A DNA stretch of 64,000 nucleotides from Phormidesmis priestleyi ULC007 (lineage in GTDB: Bacteria; Cyanobacteriota; Cyanobacteriia; Leptolyngbyales; Leptolyngbyaceae), in contig NZ_MPPI01000005.1 of assembly GCF_001895925.1 (NCBI RefSeq), forward strand, positions 1 through 64,000, given 5' to 3'. Positions 53,288 to 61,342 of the stretch are shown here, piece by piece. The notes under the pieces are model-generated. The model did not search any database. It saw only the letters and a list, made by a program, of their open reading frames with translations, and was not told where the DNA came from. The first letter of the stretch is position 1. Every line of letters starts with the position of its first letter. Position numbers and translations under genes: made by a program.

Positions 53288-53442
53288 CGTCTCAAACGCA
53301 CTATCTCAAAGCCTCACACCAGCGCATACCCAGTATGCTGAACCAGCGTTTACCCGAAATAGAATCTCACATCTCAGAAAACGCTAGACCAGAATACTGG
53401 GTGTGCATTGACTTGAGGATCAGAGATAGTGCCCATGAGACG
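53288..53442. repeat. 155-bp foldback element
   Basis: Starting CGTCTCA...GCACTATCTC and ending GAGATAGTGCCCATGAGACG, the two arms of about 65 bp pair along most of their length, including CA.ACCCAGTAT and AGCGTTT/AAACGCT near the centre. No coding sequence. A foldback MITE is likely. The rest of 53183-53594 holds nothing else recognised. Confidence 0.7.
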
Positions 53443-53594
53443 AACATCTAGGAATTGATATTCATCTGCATGACTCAATACAAACACAGCTAGTTTTGAT
53501 TGTCAAGTATCGAAAACTCACGCTTCTTTGCGATCGCGTCTCGCCAATATTTCTTTTGCGCTCTCACGAATAACTTAGAGTGCTAACGGGCTAT

Positions 53595-55418
53595 TTAGGC
53601 TGAAACCTGGATGGTCTGGCTTCCTGCTAAACCAAAGGCATGATGAATCGCTCGCAGCGCCAGCACTCCCTGATCTTCTGCGACGACACAACTGACCTTA
53701 ATTTCAGAAGTTGCAATCATTTGAATATTAATCTTCTGCTTGTACAATGCGTCAAACATCCGGGCTGCGACTCCGGGTTGACCAACCATGTCTGAGCCGA
53801 CAATGCTGACCTTAGCGATCACCACATCCACCAAAATTTCACCATAACCTAATTCAGGAGCCGCTTTTTCTAAAACAGTCCGAGCCGCTTCTGCATCCAT
53901 TTGGGCAACAGTGAAGGCAATATCGCGTGTCATGATGCCATTGAGCACTCGACAGCGCTGAGATTGGATGATCATATCGACGCTGATATTGTGATCGGCA
54001 AGCAGTTGGAAGACGTTTGCAGCCATACCCGGACGATCGGGCACATGACGAATCGCTAACTGGGCTTGCTTGAGATCCAACGCAACCCCGCGAACGGGAT
54101 TTTGAGTGTTGAAGGTTGAGTCGTGGGTTTTGGGCTGATGATCGATCGCTGACTGAGTAATTTCAAACGCTTGGCAGAGCGTCGCGATCGCGTTTTCATA
54201 ATCTTTCTGATCAATCACACAACTGACTTTGACCTCAGAAGTCGAGATCATCTGAATATTGATTCCAGCATTGGCTAACGTCGAGAACATTTGGGCAGCG
54301 ACTCCCGGACGACCAATCATCCCGGCTCCAGCGATCGTCACTTTGGCGATCTGCTGCTCGACCATTACTTCTGGAGCTTTTTCTAAACTAGAAGCCTGAT
54401 TGCCCATTAACGCTGGAATGATTGCATTGGCAACCGCTTCTGCACGGTTGAGAGAATTTTTTCTAACGGTAAATGCAATGTCGTTGGTATTGCCTTCGTG
54501 AATTGACTGAATCACTAAGTCAACATCTAAACTCTGAGTTGCAATCTCACCAAATAAGCGCGAGGCAACCCCTGGACGATCGGGCACTCGCAGTAAAGCA
54601 ACTTTGGCTTGATCGGTGTCAAACTCGACAGCATCGACCGGACGGGCAATTTCTAATCCTTCGAGCGATCGCGGCTGTGGAGTCGGAGAAGTCACCCAAG
54701 TGCCTGGATCGTCTGTCCAGCTAGAACGCACGACAAGCGGCATTCCATAGTTACGGGCGATCTCAACCGCACGAGGATGCAGAACTTTTGCCCCCAAGCT
54801 GGCGAGTTCTAGCATCTCATCGCAGGTGATGTCGGTCATTAATTGAGCGTCTTCGACCAGTCGCGGATCTGCTGTGAGAATGCCCGGAACATCGGTGTAG
54901 ATTTCGCAAAAGTCAGCTTTGAGGGCGGCGGCAAGGGCGACGGCTGACGTGTCTGAGCCGCCTCGACCGAGCGTCGTAATTTCTAGATCTTCGGTGCGGC
55001 TGACCCCCTGAAATCCGGCGACGACTACCACTTCACCACTTTTGAGATGACGCTCTAAGCGATCGGTGGCGATGTTCAAAATTCGGGCGCGGGTGTGGTG
55101 GGCTTCGGTGACGATGCCAACTTGTGCGCCAGTCAGAGAAACGGCAGGCTGTCCGAGTGCTTGCAGCGCCATGCTGAGGAGAGCGATCGTCACCTGTTCA
55201 CCCGTTGAGAGCAGCATATCCATCTCGCGCCGACTGGGGTTGGTGGAGATCTGGTTAGCTAATTTGACTAACCCATCTGTGGTTTTGCCCATCGCGGAAA
55301 CGACGACGACGACTGAATTTCCAGCGTTGACGGTTTTGATGACTCGCTGGGCGACCGCTTGAATGCGATCAACCGATCCCACCGAGGTGCCCCCATATTT
55401 CTGAACAATTAACGCCAT
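53595..55418 (-). CDS. lysC: Aspartate kinase with four ACT domains
   Basis: Phosphorylates aspartate, first step toward lysine, threonine and methionine. Kinase domain: VQKYGGTSVGSVDRIQAVAQ, GRGGSDTSAVALAAALKADF and EIYTDVPGILTADPRLVEDA (residues about 1-250). Four ACT domains follow in two tandem pairs (KVALLRVPDRPGVASRLFGE; KVTIAGAGMIGRPGVAAQMF; QLAIRHVPDRPGMAANVFQL; KVSIVGSDMVGQPGVAARMF). The length, 607 aa, is typical of cyanobacteria, against about 400-450 elsewhere. Feedback inhibition by lysine or threonine through the ACT pairs is expected. Confidence 0.95.
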   Translation of the reverse strand: MALIVQKYGGTSVGSVDRIQAVAQRVIKTVNAGNSVVVVVSAMGKTTDGLVKLANQISTNPSRREMDMLLSTGEQVTIALLSMALQALGQPAVSLTGAQVGIVTEAHHTRARILNIATDRLERHLKSGEVVVVAGFQGVSRTEDLEITTLGRGGSDTSAVALAAALKADFCEIYTDVPGILTADPRLVEDAQLMTDITCDEMLELASLGAKVLHPRAVEIARNYGMPLVVRSSWTDDPGTWVTSPTPQPRSLEGLEIARPVDAVEFDTDQAKVALLRVPDRPGVASRLFGEIATQSLDVDLVIQSIHEGNTNDIAFTVRKNSLNRAEAVANAIIPALMGNQASSLEKAPEVMVEQQIAKVTIAGAGMIGRPGVAAQMFSTLANAGINIQMISTSEVKVSCVIDQKDYENAIATLCQAFEITQSAIDHQPKTHDSTFNTQNPVRGVALDLKQAQLAIRHVPDRPGMAANVFQLLADHNISVDMIIQSQRCRVLNGIMTRDIAFTVAQMDAEAARTVLEKAAPELGYGEILVDVVIAKVSIVGSDMVGQPGVAARMFDALYKQKINIQMIATSEIKVSCVVAEDQGVLALRAIHHAFGLAGSQTIQVSA

Positions 55419-55571
55419 GACGGTTGGTTTCCTACGATCGAAGGGTTCAGCCTCCGAAGCTCTTTTAAGGTTTTGATTTTATCGCGCTTAGGTCGTTGAG
55501 TTTTATAAACTACTTAGATGATAGCGAGGCAACCGATTTTGCAAACTAAAACTTGTCTAAGCGAAGTCGGG

Positions 55572-56318
55572 CTAGAGATCGTCAAGGTCAATTCCCTTCT
55601 CTCGTAAACGATTTAGTAAATCTTCTCGGAGTTGCCGCTCTTGTTCTGCCCGCTGTCGCTCTTGTTCTGCCCGCTGTCGCTCTTGTTCTGCCCGCTGTCG
55701 CTCTCGCGCAATGATCGTGTCAGGTGTCGGAAGACGTTGCCCGTGTAGGTCATACCAATACAACCAATTTTGTGTCCAGCTTTCAAACGTTCCTTGTTCA
55801 ACTCCGATGCCTAGCGCTAATTCGGGCATCCAGACAGGATTTCCTGACTGTCGTAGGTAGTGTCCGTTGACTAGACGATAGACTTCAAACGAGTCGTGCT
55901 GGTCGCGCCGTCCATAGTCTGGATTGTAGATGATGTAGTAGAGTGCGCCTATGTTGGCATACTTTGCTATTTTGTTGTCATACTCGCCGCCATAGGTTTG
56001 AGAGACGCATTCTAAAACCAACTGAGGCACAACTTGTTCCTGCCAGATCACATAACTTCGTCTCCCGTTTTCCCGTTTTTGACGCGGAACGCCCAAACTT
56101 AGAAAGCCATCTGGCACGATCGCAGGTTGCCCAACTTCATAATAAACGCCCATGTTGACCCCAAAAAACCAATCCATTCGGTCTGCCCACAAGAGAGCGA
56201 GAATCGATCGCAACAAACTCGGAATCAGGACTTGAAGTTCATTATCCACTGGGGTATCGTCACTGTCGGGCAGATCGTCTTCGGTCGGCAGAGATTGCAA
56301 CGGATTATATTGCACCAC
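55572..56318 (-). CDS. Uma2-family (DUF820) putative nuclease
   Basis: 248 residues. The PD-(D/E)XK-like core includes GQPAIVPDGFLSLGVPRQKR, YVIWQEQVVPQLVLECVSQT (Glu/Lys pair), KIAKYANIGALYYIIYNPDY and the C-terminal VWMPELALGIGVEQGTFE. The final 50 residues carry three copies of a 7-residue block (ERQRAEQ), a charged helix encoded by a 21-bp tandem repeat, and a tail LNRLREKGIDLDDL. Uma2 proteins are greatly expanded in cyanobacteria and their role is unsettled. Confidence 0.85.
   Translation of the reverse strand: MVQYNPLQSLPTEDDLPDSDDTPVDNELQVLIPSLLRSILALLWADRMDWFFGVNMGVYYEVGQPAIVPDGFLSLGVPRQKRENGRRSYVIWQEQVVPQLVLECVSQTYGGEYDNKIAKYANIGALYYIIYNPDYGRRDQHDSFEVYRLVNGHYLRQSGNPVWMPELALGIGVEQGTFESWTQNWLYWYDLHGQRLPTPDTIIARERQRAEQERQRAEQERQRAEQERQLREDLLNRLREKGIDLDDL
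55636..55698. repeat. 21-bp tandem repeat inside the Uma2 gene
   Basis: CGCTCTTGTTCTGCCCGCTGT occurs three times without mismatch at 55636, 55657 and 55678. Being a multiple of three, copy-number change would alter helix length without frameshift. Confidence 0.97.
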
Positions 56319-56372
56319 AACGATGTCCTCTGAGACTTCTTGGCTCTATTTTGACATTGACGCGATTAAAAA

Positions 56373-56392
56373 AGCCTCCCGATCGGGAGGCT
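56373..56392 (-). terminator. Intrinsic terminator of the repeat-protein gene
   Basis: On the minus strand AGCCTCCC-GATC-GGGAGGCT is followed by a run of T (TTTTTT), 29 bp after the stop at 56422. Perfect 8-bp stem. Confidence 0.9.
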
Positions 56393-56421
56393 GTGTCGTG
56401 AGATTAACCAAGAGCCATCGT

Positions 56422-59400
56422 TTATAGAACTGCGATCGCGCCTGCAATCGCGGAGGCCGCCGCAGAAATGATGGCGGTGCCAAATAACCACCAGGCGGCT
56501 GATTCGGCTGATTTACGGGTTTCTTCTGCCTGTTTTTTCGCCTGCCGCTTGACCGCTTCTAGGCGACGCTGGGCCTCTTCTTGAACGCGCTCTGCTCGTT
56601 GCAAAACGGTGTTTCGTGCGCCTTCGATTTGGTCGATGACGCGGTTAGCATCGGTTTCTGAGATGTCTTCACGAGAGCTAAGAAGGGCAACCAGCGTTTC
56701 ACGATTAAAGCTGCCGAGCCGATCGCGCATGGCATCAAATCCAGCTTGGGGGTCGTGGAACATTGTCCGCACGTCTTGACGAATGCCTTCATAGTTGAGT
56801 TCGGGGCGATCGAGGGAATTCAGATAGTCCCGAATTCTCGCAAAGATGCCGTCAACTACAGACTGAAGGCGGTCTTGAATGCCCTGGATTTGCGCCATAA
56901 ACTGCTCACGCACCGAGAGAACTTGATCGACGACGCGATTAGCTTCTTCTTCGGTCATGTCTTGACGCTGGGATAGGAGCGCGACGATCGTCGGGCGATC
57001 GATTTCGGCAACGCGAGTTCCGAGGTTACTCAATCCCAATCGGGGGTCACGCAGCAGGATGTGCAAATCGTGCTTAATGCCATCGGGGTTGAGGGCAGCC
57101 TTGTGAGTGTTGCGGAGATAGCCTTCTAAAGCTGATTCAAAGTTCATAACTCGCTGCTGAGTCCGGGTTGCCAGACGACGAGGCGCACGAGCAATGCTGC
57201 GAAGCGACGATTGAACTTGATCGATCACCTGGTTGACTTGCTCTTCGCTCAGATCTTGGCGCTGGCTAAGAAGTTTAACCAGGGTTTCACGATCGACCTG
57301 AGAGAGCCGCGTCCCCAGTGCGTAGGCTCCTGCTTTGGGGTCGTGCAGCAGCGTATTTAAATCGCGCTTAATGCCGTCGGGGTCGAGTTCCTTCAGGTTG
57401 GTGTTTTTCAAATAGTCTGAGATTTTGACCGTGACTTGATCCACTTGCTCTTTTGCTTTTCCGGCAGCAATTTGAGGCGAATGGAGAATGTTGTGCCGCA
57501 CGTCTTCAAGCTGACTGATCACCCGATCGGCTTCTTCGGCAGTCATGTCTTTACGTTGGGCAAGCAACTGCACGAGGGTGTCTCGATCGAACTGACTGAG
57601 CCGACCGCGCAACGCTGATGCTCCTGCTTGCGGATCGTCTAACAGAAGTTTGAAATCGCGCTTGATGCCGTCAGGGTTGAGTTCATCTTTGTTAGTGTTT
57701 TGCAGATAAGACTCGACTCTAATTCGCAATGCGTCGGCTTCAGATTTGACGCGCTCTTGAGCCGTCTTTGCGGTATTGAGGGTGCGATCGCGCACACTTT
57801 CGACCTGTCCAACGATGCGCTCGGCTTCTTCTTGCGATATATCTGAGCGTTGTGCCAACAATTGCACGATCGTGTCTCGATCGAACTGACTCAAACGGCT
57901 GCTTAATGCATCGTAACCCGCTTCGGGGTCTTGCAGGATTAGGGAGAGATCTCGCTCGATGCCGTCAGGATTGAGTTCGGCTTTATCAGTTGAGCGTAAA
58001 TAATTCTCAAGGCGACCCCGCAGATCTTGAGACTGACCTTGTTCGTCAGAGGCTTGCACCGTTCCTAAAATGGCAGTGCGAATCGTTTCTAGCTGATCAG
58101 CGACCTCTGCAACTCTGGCAACAGAAAGGTCGCCTCGTTGAGTTAGCAGATTTACAAAGTCAGTCCGGTTTAACTGCTCTAGCTGACGACGCACGATCGC
58201 GGGGTTGGCTTCGGGATCGTAGAGAACGTCTCTAAATTCGGTTTCTAAGGTTTCTCGATTCAGGTGCCAAGAGTAGGCGTTGAGTAGATAATTTTCGACA
58301 TCTGCTTTGATCGGGCTAAAGCCTGGAGCCTTTTCAGCCACCTGACTTCCGACCTGTTGAGCGCCCTGAGTCACTTTATCTTTTGCGGTCTGAAGTTGTC
58401 CTAAAATCTTCTCGACATCTAGATCCGCGAGGTCGGTGCGTCCCATCACAGTGCCCATCAGGGTGGCAAACTGCATCGCCCGATCGACCATACTCAGTTG
58501 CTCTTTAGGCGGCTGACTCGTTGCAGCTAGTCCAGACTGCTGAGGATTTTCCAACATTTGCCCCTGTCGGCGGACTTCTTCGGTCAGTCGATCGAGCTTG
58601 GCGTTTAGCTCGTTGGTGTTGACTGAACCCGATTGGACAGTTTTTAAATACTCCATCATTTCTGCGGTGGGATCTTTGCGCTGAAACTGACCGAGTGTTT
58701 TTTGCCAAACCGACTCTAACTGATCGACTAATCGATTTGCGTCTTGCTTAGATAAGTCAGTGCGGCTGCTAATCAGATTTAAGAATGTGTTGCGATCGAT
58801 GTGCCGCAACCGCTCCATGACTTCAGTCGGAGACGTGCTTCCGGCGATTGACTGCAATTCTGGGTCGTTGACAAGTTTCTCAAACTCTCCTCGAATCCGA
58901 GACACATCTAACTGAGGCGGACGAATTTTTTCGAGATAGTCTTCGATCGAGTCGCGAACGTGGATCGGATCAACTGCGTTCCCCAACTCTCGCCGAACTG
59001 CTGCCGCCGCCGCTTCTGCGGTAGAAACGACTTGCTGATTGATCGCTTTAGCGCCAACTGCTGCTGTTGCTGTGCCCAAAATTGCCTGAAACCCAGAGGT
59101 AGCGCTGTTCACCAATGAGCCAATCAGAGAACCAACTGTGGTTGAGCTAAACCACACCAAAAGGACGAAGTAAGCGCCCCAAATTACCAGACCTACGATC
59201 GCACCCAAAACTGCACTGCTCAACAAACTCAGCTTCACTGCCAGCAGACAGGCAACAAATAGAGCAATGCTAACGGTAATGAGTGTCCATAAGCCAACCG
59301 CAAATTCAATTTTACGAATGGTTCCACCTACGCTGCCTGATTCAGGATTGTGATCCTGATCAGAGTCAGAAGAACGCCCTAAATATGAAATACCTGCCGC

Positions 59401-59592
59401 AACGGACAAGTTTGTTAACAGAATCTGAAATGCAAACGCTAATACAAGTCCTGAAATTAGAGCTACAAAAAATCTTGGACCTGAAAATACTAATGCTGCC
59501 TGTTCGGGAGTGTTAACCCCCGGATCGACGGGAATCTGCATCAGCCAGGGGATCTGACTGAGTTCCCAAGTAATTTTTGAAAGTTGAAACAT
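56422..59592 (-). CDS. 1056-residue membrane protein with seven ~115-residue helical repeats
   Basis: The ATG at 59592 follows GGAGAGGAAATTCCT, so it is preferred over the ATG at 59646. Four to five helices occupy the first ~180 residues (FFVALISGLVLAFAFQILLT, VLGAIVGLVIWGAYFVLLVW). Then come seven copies of a unit: YL.NT....LNPDGI..DL..LL.DP..G...L..RL...DR.TLV.LL.QR.D...E.A.R.V.Q.E..R. It ends in a basic coiled coil (EAQRRLEAVKRQAKKQAEET) and one C-terminal helix (WWLFGTAIISAAASAIAGAI). Each unit probably forms a helical bundle. No function is known to me. Confidence 0.8.
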   Translation of the reverse strand: MFQLSKITWELSQIPWLMQIPVDPGVNTPEQAALVFSGPRFFVALISGLVLAFAFQILLTNLSVAAGISYLGRSSDSDQDHNPESGSVGGTIRKIEFAVGLWTLITVSIALFVACLLAVKLSLLSSAVLGAIVGLVIWGAYFVLLVWFSSTTVGSLIGSLVNSATSGFQAILGTATAAVGAKAINQQVVSTAEAAAAAVRRELGNAVDPIHVRDSIEDYLEKIRPPQLDVSRIRGEFEKLVNDPELQSIAGSTSPTEVMERLRHIDRNTFLNLISSRTDLSKQDANRLVDQLESVWQKTLGQFQRKDPTAEMMEYLKTVQSGSVNTNELNAKLDRLTEEVRRQGQMLENPQQSGLAATSQPPKEQLSMVDRAMQFATLMGTVMGRTDLADLDVEKILGQLQTAKDKVTQGAQQVGSQVAEKAPGFSPIKADVENYLLNAYSWHLNRETLETEFRDVLYDPEANPAIVRRQLEQLNRTDFVNLLTQRGDLSVARVAEVADQLETIRTAILGTVQASDEQGQSQDLRGRLENYLRSTDKAELNPDGIERDLSLILQDPEAGYDALSSRLSQFDRDTIVQLLAQRSDISQEEAERIVGQVESVRDRTLNTAKTAQERVKSEADALRIRVESYLQNTNKDELNPDGIKRDFKLLLDDPQAGASALRGRLSQFDRDTLVQLLAQRKDMTAEEADRVISQLEDVRHNILHSPQIAAGKAKEQVDQVTVKISDYLKNTNLKELDPDGIKRDLNTLLHDPKAGAYALGTRLSQVDRETLVKLLSQRQDLSEEQVNQVIDQVQSSLRSIARAPRRLATRTQQRVMNFESALEGYLRNTHKAALNPDGIKHDLHILLRDPRLGLSNLGTRVAEIDRPTIVALLSQRQDMTEEEANRVVDQVLSVREQFMAQIQGIQDRLQSVVDGIFARIRDYLNSLDRPELNYEGIRQDVRTMFHDPQAGFDAMRDRLGSFNRETLVALLSSREDISETDANRVIDQIEGARNTVLQRAERVQEEAQRRLEAVKRQAKKQAEETRKSAESAAWWLFGTAIISAAASAIAGAIAVL

Positions 59593-59869
59593 AGGAATTT
59601 CCTCTCCATTACCAAACCCGCGCAACTGAGCAATTGCGCCAGCCAAGCTCTGTAATTGTGTAGAACAACGCTTGCTGTCAGGATGACTGACTTAAAAGGG
59701 TTTCAGCATCCTCCACAAGTCGGAGAAAGATATGCCCGCAGGAGTAGGGGCTACAGATATTGTGAGCGAAATTGCTCGACGACGCGATCGAGAGGCTTCA
59801 AATAGTCGATAGCATGATCCGGCGGAGGTTAACTGAGATTTTGCACCAGCCTCTTCACTGCGATTGTGT

Positions 59870-59998
59870 CCCGCCCGTGAATGGAATTCCGGGCTAGCCT
59901 TGCGAAGTCCGTTGAAACGGACTGAATACCTCAAATCCTCTTGCAGTCCCTTCAGTGGACTTCGCACCGTTAGACCGTGATTGAAAATCACGGGCGGG
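59870..59998. repeat. 129-bp palindromic repeat, copy 1
   Basis: Starts CCCGCCCGTGA and ends TCACGGGCGGG; internal arms GCGAAGTCCGTTGAAACGG and AGTCCCTTCAGTGGACTTCG pair imperfectly. Related to copy 2 at 60321-60452. It is non-coding and MITE-like. Confidence 0.75.
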
Positions 59999-60051
59999 TC
60001 TGAGCTAAAAACGACTCGATCGAACGGGGCTGATTGAGTGGGTGCAAGGTC

Positions 60052-60290
60052 TCAGCTAATGAAGAAAATTCCGTGAATTCGGTCTGGAAAGGCAGCCAGC
60101 ATTATTTTGGCGGCAACTAGGTTGAGGTGTTCGCTGGTCTGTTTGGGGATGAGGAGGCGATCGTTTGCATGAGTCCCTCGCTGGATATCTGACGTTGTAG
60201 GGCGGATTGGCAGCGGCAATCAGTATGGCTTCTAACTGTGATGATAGCGTTTGGAGTTGATGAAATTGAGCTGAGAAGATGTTTGAACAG
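60052..60290 (-). pseudogene. Coding-like fragments of a lost gene
   Basis: Two minus-strand frames look protein-like without start codons. One reads SAQFHQLQTLSSQLEAILIA, AANPPYNVRYPA (about 60175-60290). The other reads QRGTHANDRLLIPKQ and TSEHLNLVAAKIMLAAFPDR to a stop at 60052-60054. They may be parts of one frameshifted gene. A third piece, RFRHHPSLNDPHNPAAVEAY, ends at 60517. None is assigned. Confidence 0.35.
60145..60183. repeat. 39-bp direct repeat, left copy
   Basis: The 39 bases beginning GGGGATGAGGAGGCGATCG are identical to 61263-61301. The two copies bracket the fragments and the two small genes at 60693-61236, suggesting a duplication or insertion boundary. Confidence 0.9.
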
Positions 60291-60320
60291 TATAAGAAGT
60301 TCCTTCGCTCTCGATGCTGT

Positions 60321-60452
60321 CCCGCCCGTGACTGAAAGTCCGGGCTAACGGTGCGAAGTCCACTGAAGGGACTAAGACAGTCTATTTGAGGCTCTTTCAG
60401 TCCCTTTAGTGGACTTTATCGGGTTAGCCCCGACTTTCAGTCGAGGGGCGGG
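60321..60452. repeat. 132-bp palindromic repeat, copy 2
   Basis: Starts CCCGCCCGTGACTGAAAGTC and ends GACTTTCAGTCGAGGGGCGG plus G; inner arms GCGAAGTCCACTGAAGGGAC and AGTCCCTTTAGTGGACTT pair well. It is more symmetrical than copy 1 (59870-59998). Confidence 0.8.
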
Positions 60453-60692
60453 TGAATGCAATGAACGACACGTTTCAAACACGCTCTAACCTTGGATGAT
60501 TTGCCAGTTGGGTTTCTCATGCGTCCCAGACGTGCTTGCGGCAGACTTCGTAGGCTTCGACGGCGGCGGGATTGTGGGGGTCGTTGAGGCTGGGATGGTG
60601 ACGGAAGCGATTACCCCTTGGGAAACTGCGTAGCAACCGCAGTCAACCCTGAACAGGTGCTTAAACACAATCTGGCTTGCAGCGAGGTGGGG

Positions 60693-60941
60693 TTAGGCAA
60701 CTTTTTCGGCTTTGAGCTGTCCTTCAACTCGCTCGTATTCATCTTCGAGGAGCCAGAGTTTTGCGGCTTGGTAGGAAGATCCGGTAAAGACAACTTGATA
60801 GTTTTGTGCTGGATCGTAGATGCTACAGTTCTCCTGTTCGTCGCAGAGCAGGATCAGAACGTAGGGGGGAGAGGCGGTTGGATCGACCCAGAGTTCTGTG
60901 AAGTCCCAGTTATCGGCTAGGGCGAGTGCGGGGGATAACAT
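60693..60941 (-). CDS. Small hypothetical protein, second of an overlapping pair
   Basis: 82 residues: MLSPALALADNWDFTELWVD, PYVLILLCDEQENCSIYDPA and a helical end (AAKLWLLEDEYERVEGQLKA). Its ATG lies 32 bp inside the previous gene. An acidic helical partner after a basic first gene is the layout of toxin-immunity or toxin-antitoxin pairs, but no family was recognised. Confidence 0.55.
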   Translation of the reverse strand: MLSPALALADNWDFTELWVDPTASPPYVLILLCDEQENCSIYDPAQNYQVVFTGSSYQAAKLWLLEDEYERVEGQLKAEKVA

Positions 60942-61236
60942 GATATTTGTCTCCTTTGATCTTCATTTCTCCATAATAGAGCAGGGTTTGGTTGCCGTCT
61001 GCGTCGAGTCGATAGCCAATGGGTTCTGCAAAGTAGAGTCCGTAGCGATCGTGTCCCCGCAGGGTTCCTGTAAATTCGCCGTTCTGTAAAATGGCTGTGG
61101 CGACGGTTTTGAGTGTGGCGCGATCGTGGAAGAGATGGACGCTGCCTTCTTGCTCTAGGAGCTTTTGCATTTGTGGGGTGTTGGGCAGGTGTTTGGCAAG
61201 GTGTCTTGTGTCGAGAGTCAGGTCACGATCGATCAT
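60910..61236 (-). CDS. Hypothetical cyanobacterial protein, first of an overlapping pair
   Basis: 108 residues: MIDRDLTLDTRHLAKHLPNT at the start, HLFHDRATLKTVATAILQNG, then a compact beta part GTLRGHDRYGLYFAEPIGYR and YYGEMKIKGDKYHVIPRTRP. The conserved-looking RG..RYGL.F.EPIG and YHVIPRTRP segments resemble RNase-like toxin domains by feel only; a DUF6972-like family is a possible match. Its stop overlaps the next start. The upstream gap contains the right 39-bp repeat. Confidence 0.6.
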   Translation of the reverse strand: MIDRDLTLDTRHLAKHLPNTPQMQKLLEQEGSVHLFHDRATLKTVATAILQNGEFTGTLRGHDRYGLYFAEPIGYRLDADGNQTLLYYGEMKIKGDKYHVIPRTRPSR

Positions 61237-61262
61237 GCTGTTGTTTCATCTCTGTTTTGCCT

Positions 61263-61301
61263 GGGGATGAGGAGGCGATCGTTTGCATGAGTCCCTCGCT
61301 G
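61263..61301. repeat. 39-bp direct repeat, right copy
   Basis: Identical to 60145-60183 over 39 bases. In the minus-strand frame it encodes QRGTHANDRLLIP, as the left copy does. Confidence 0.9.
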
Positions 61302-61342
61302 AGACGATGAGTTTGGTCTAATGGTAACGATTGAGAGATTCA

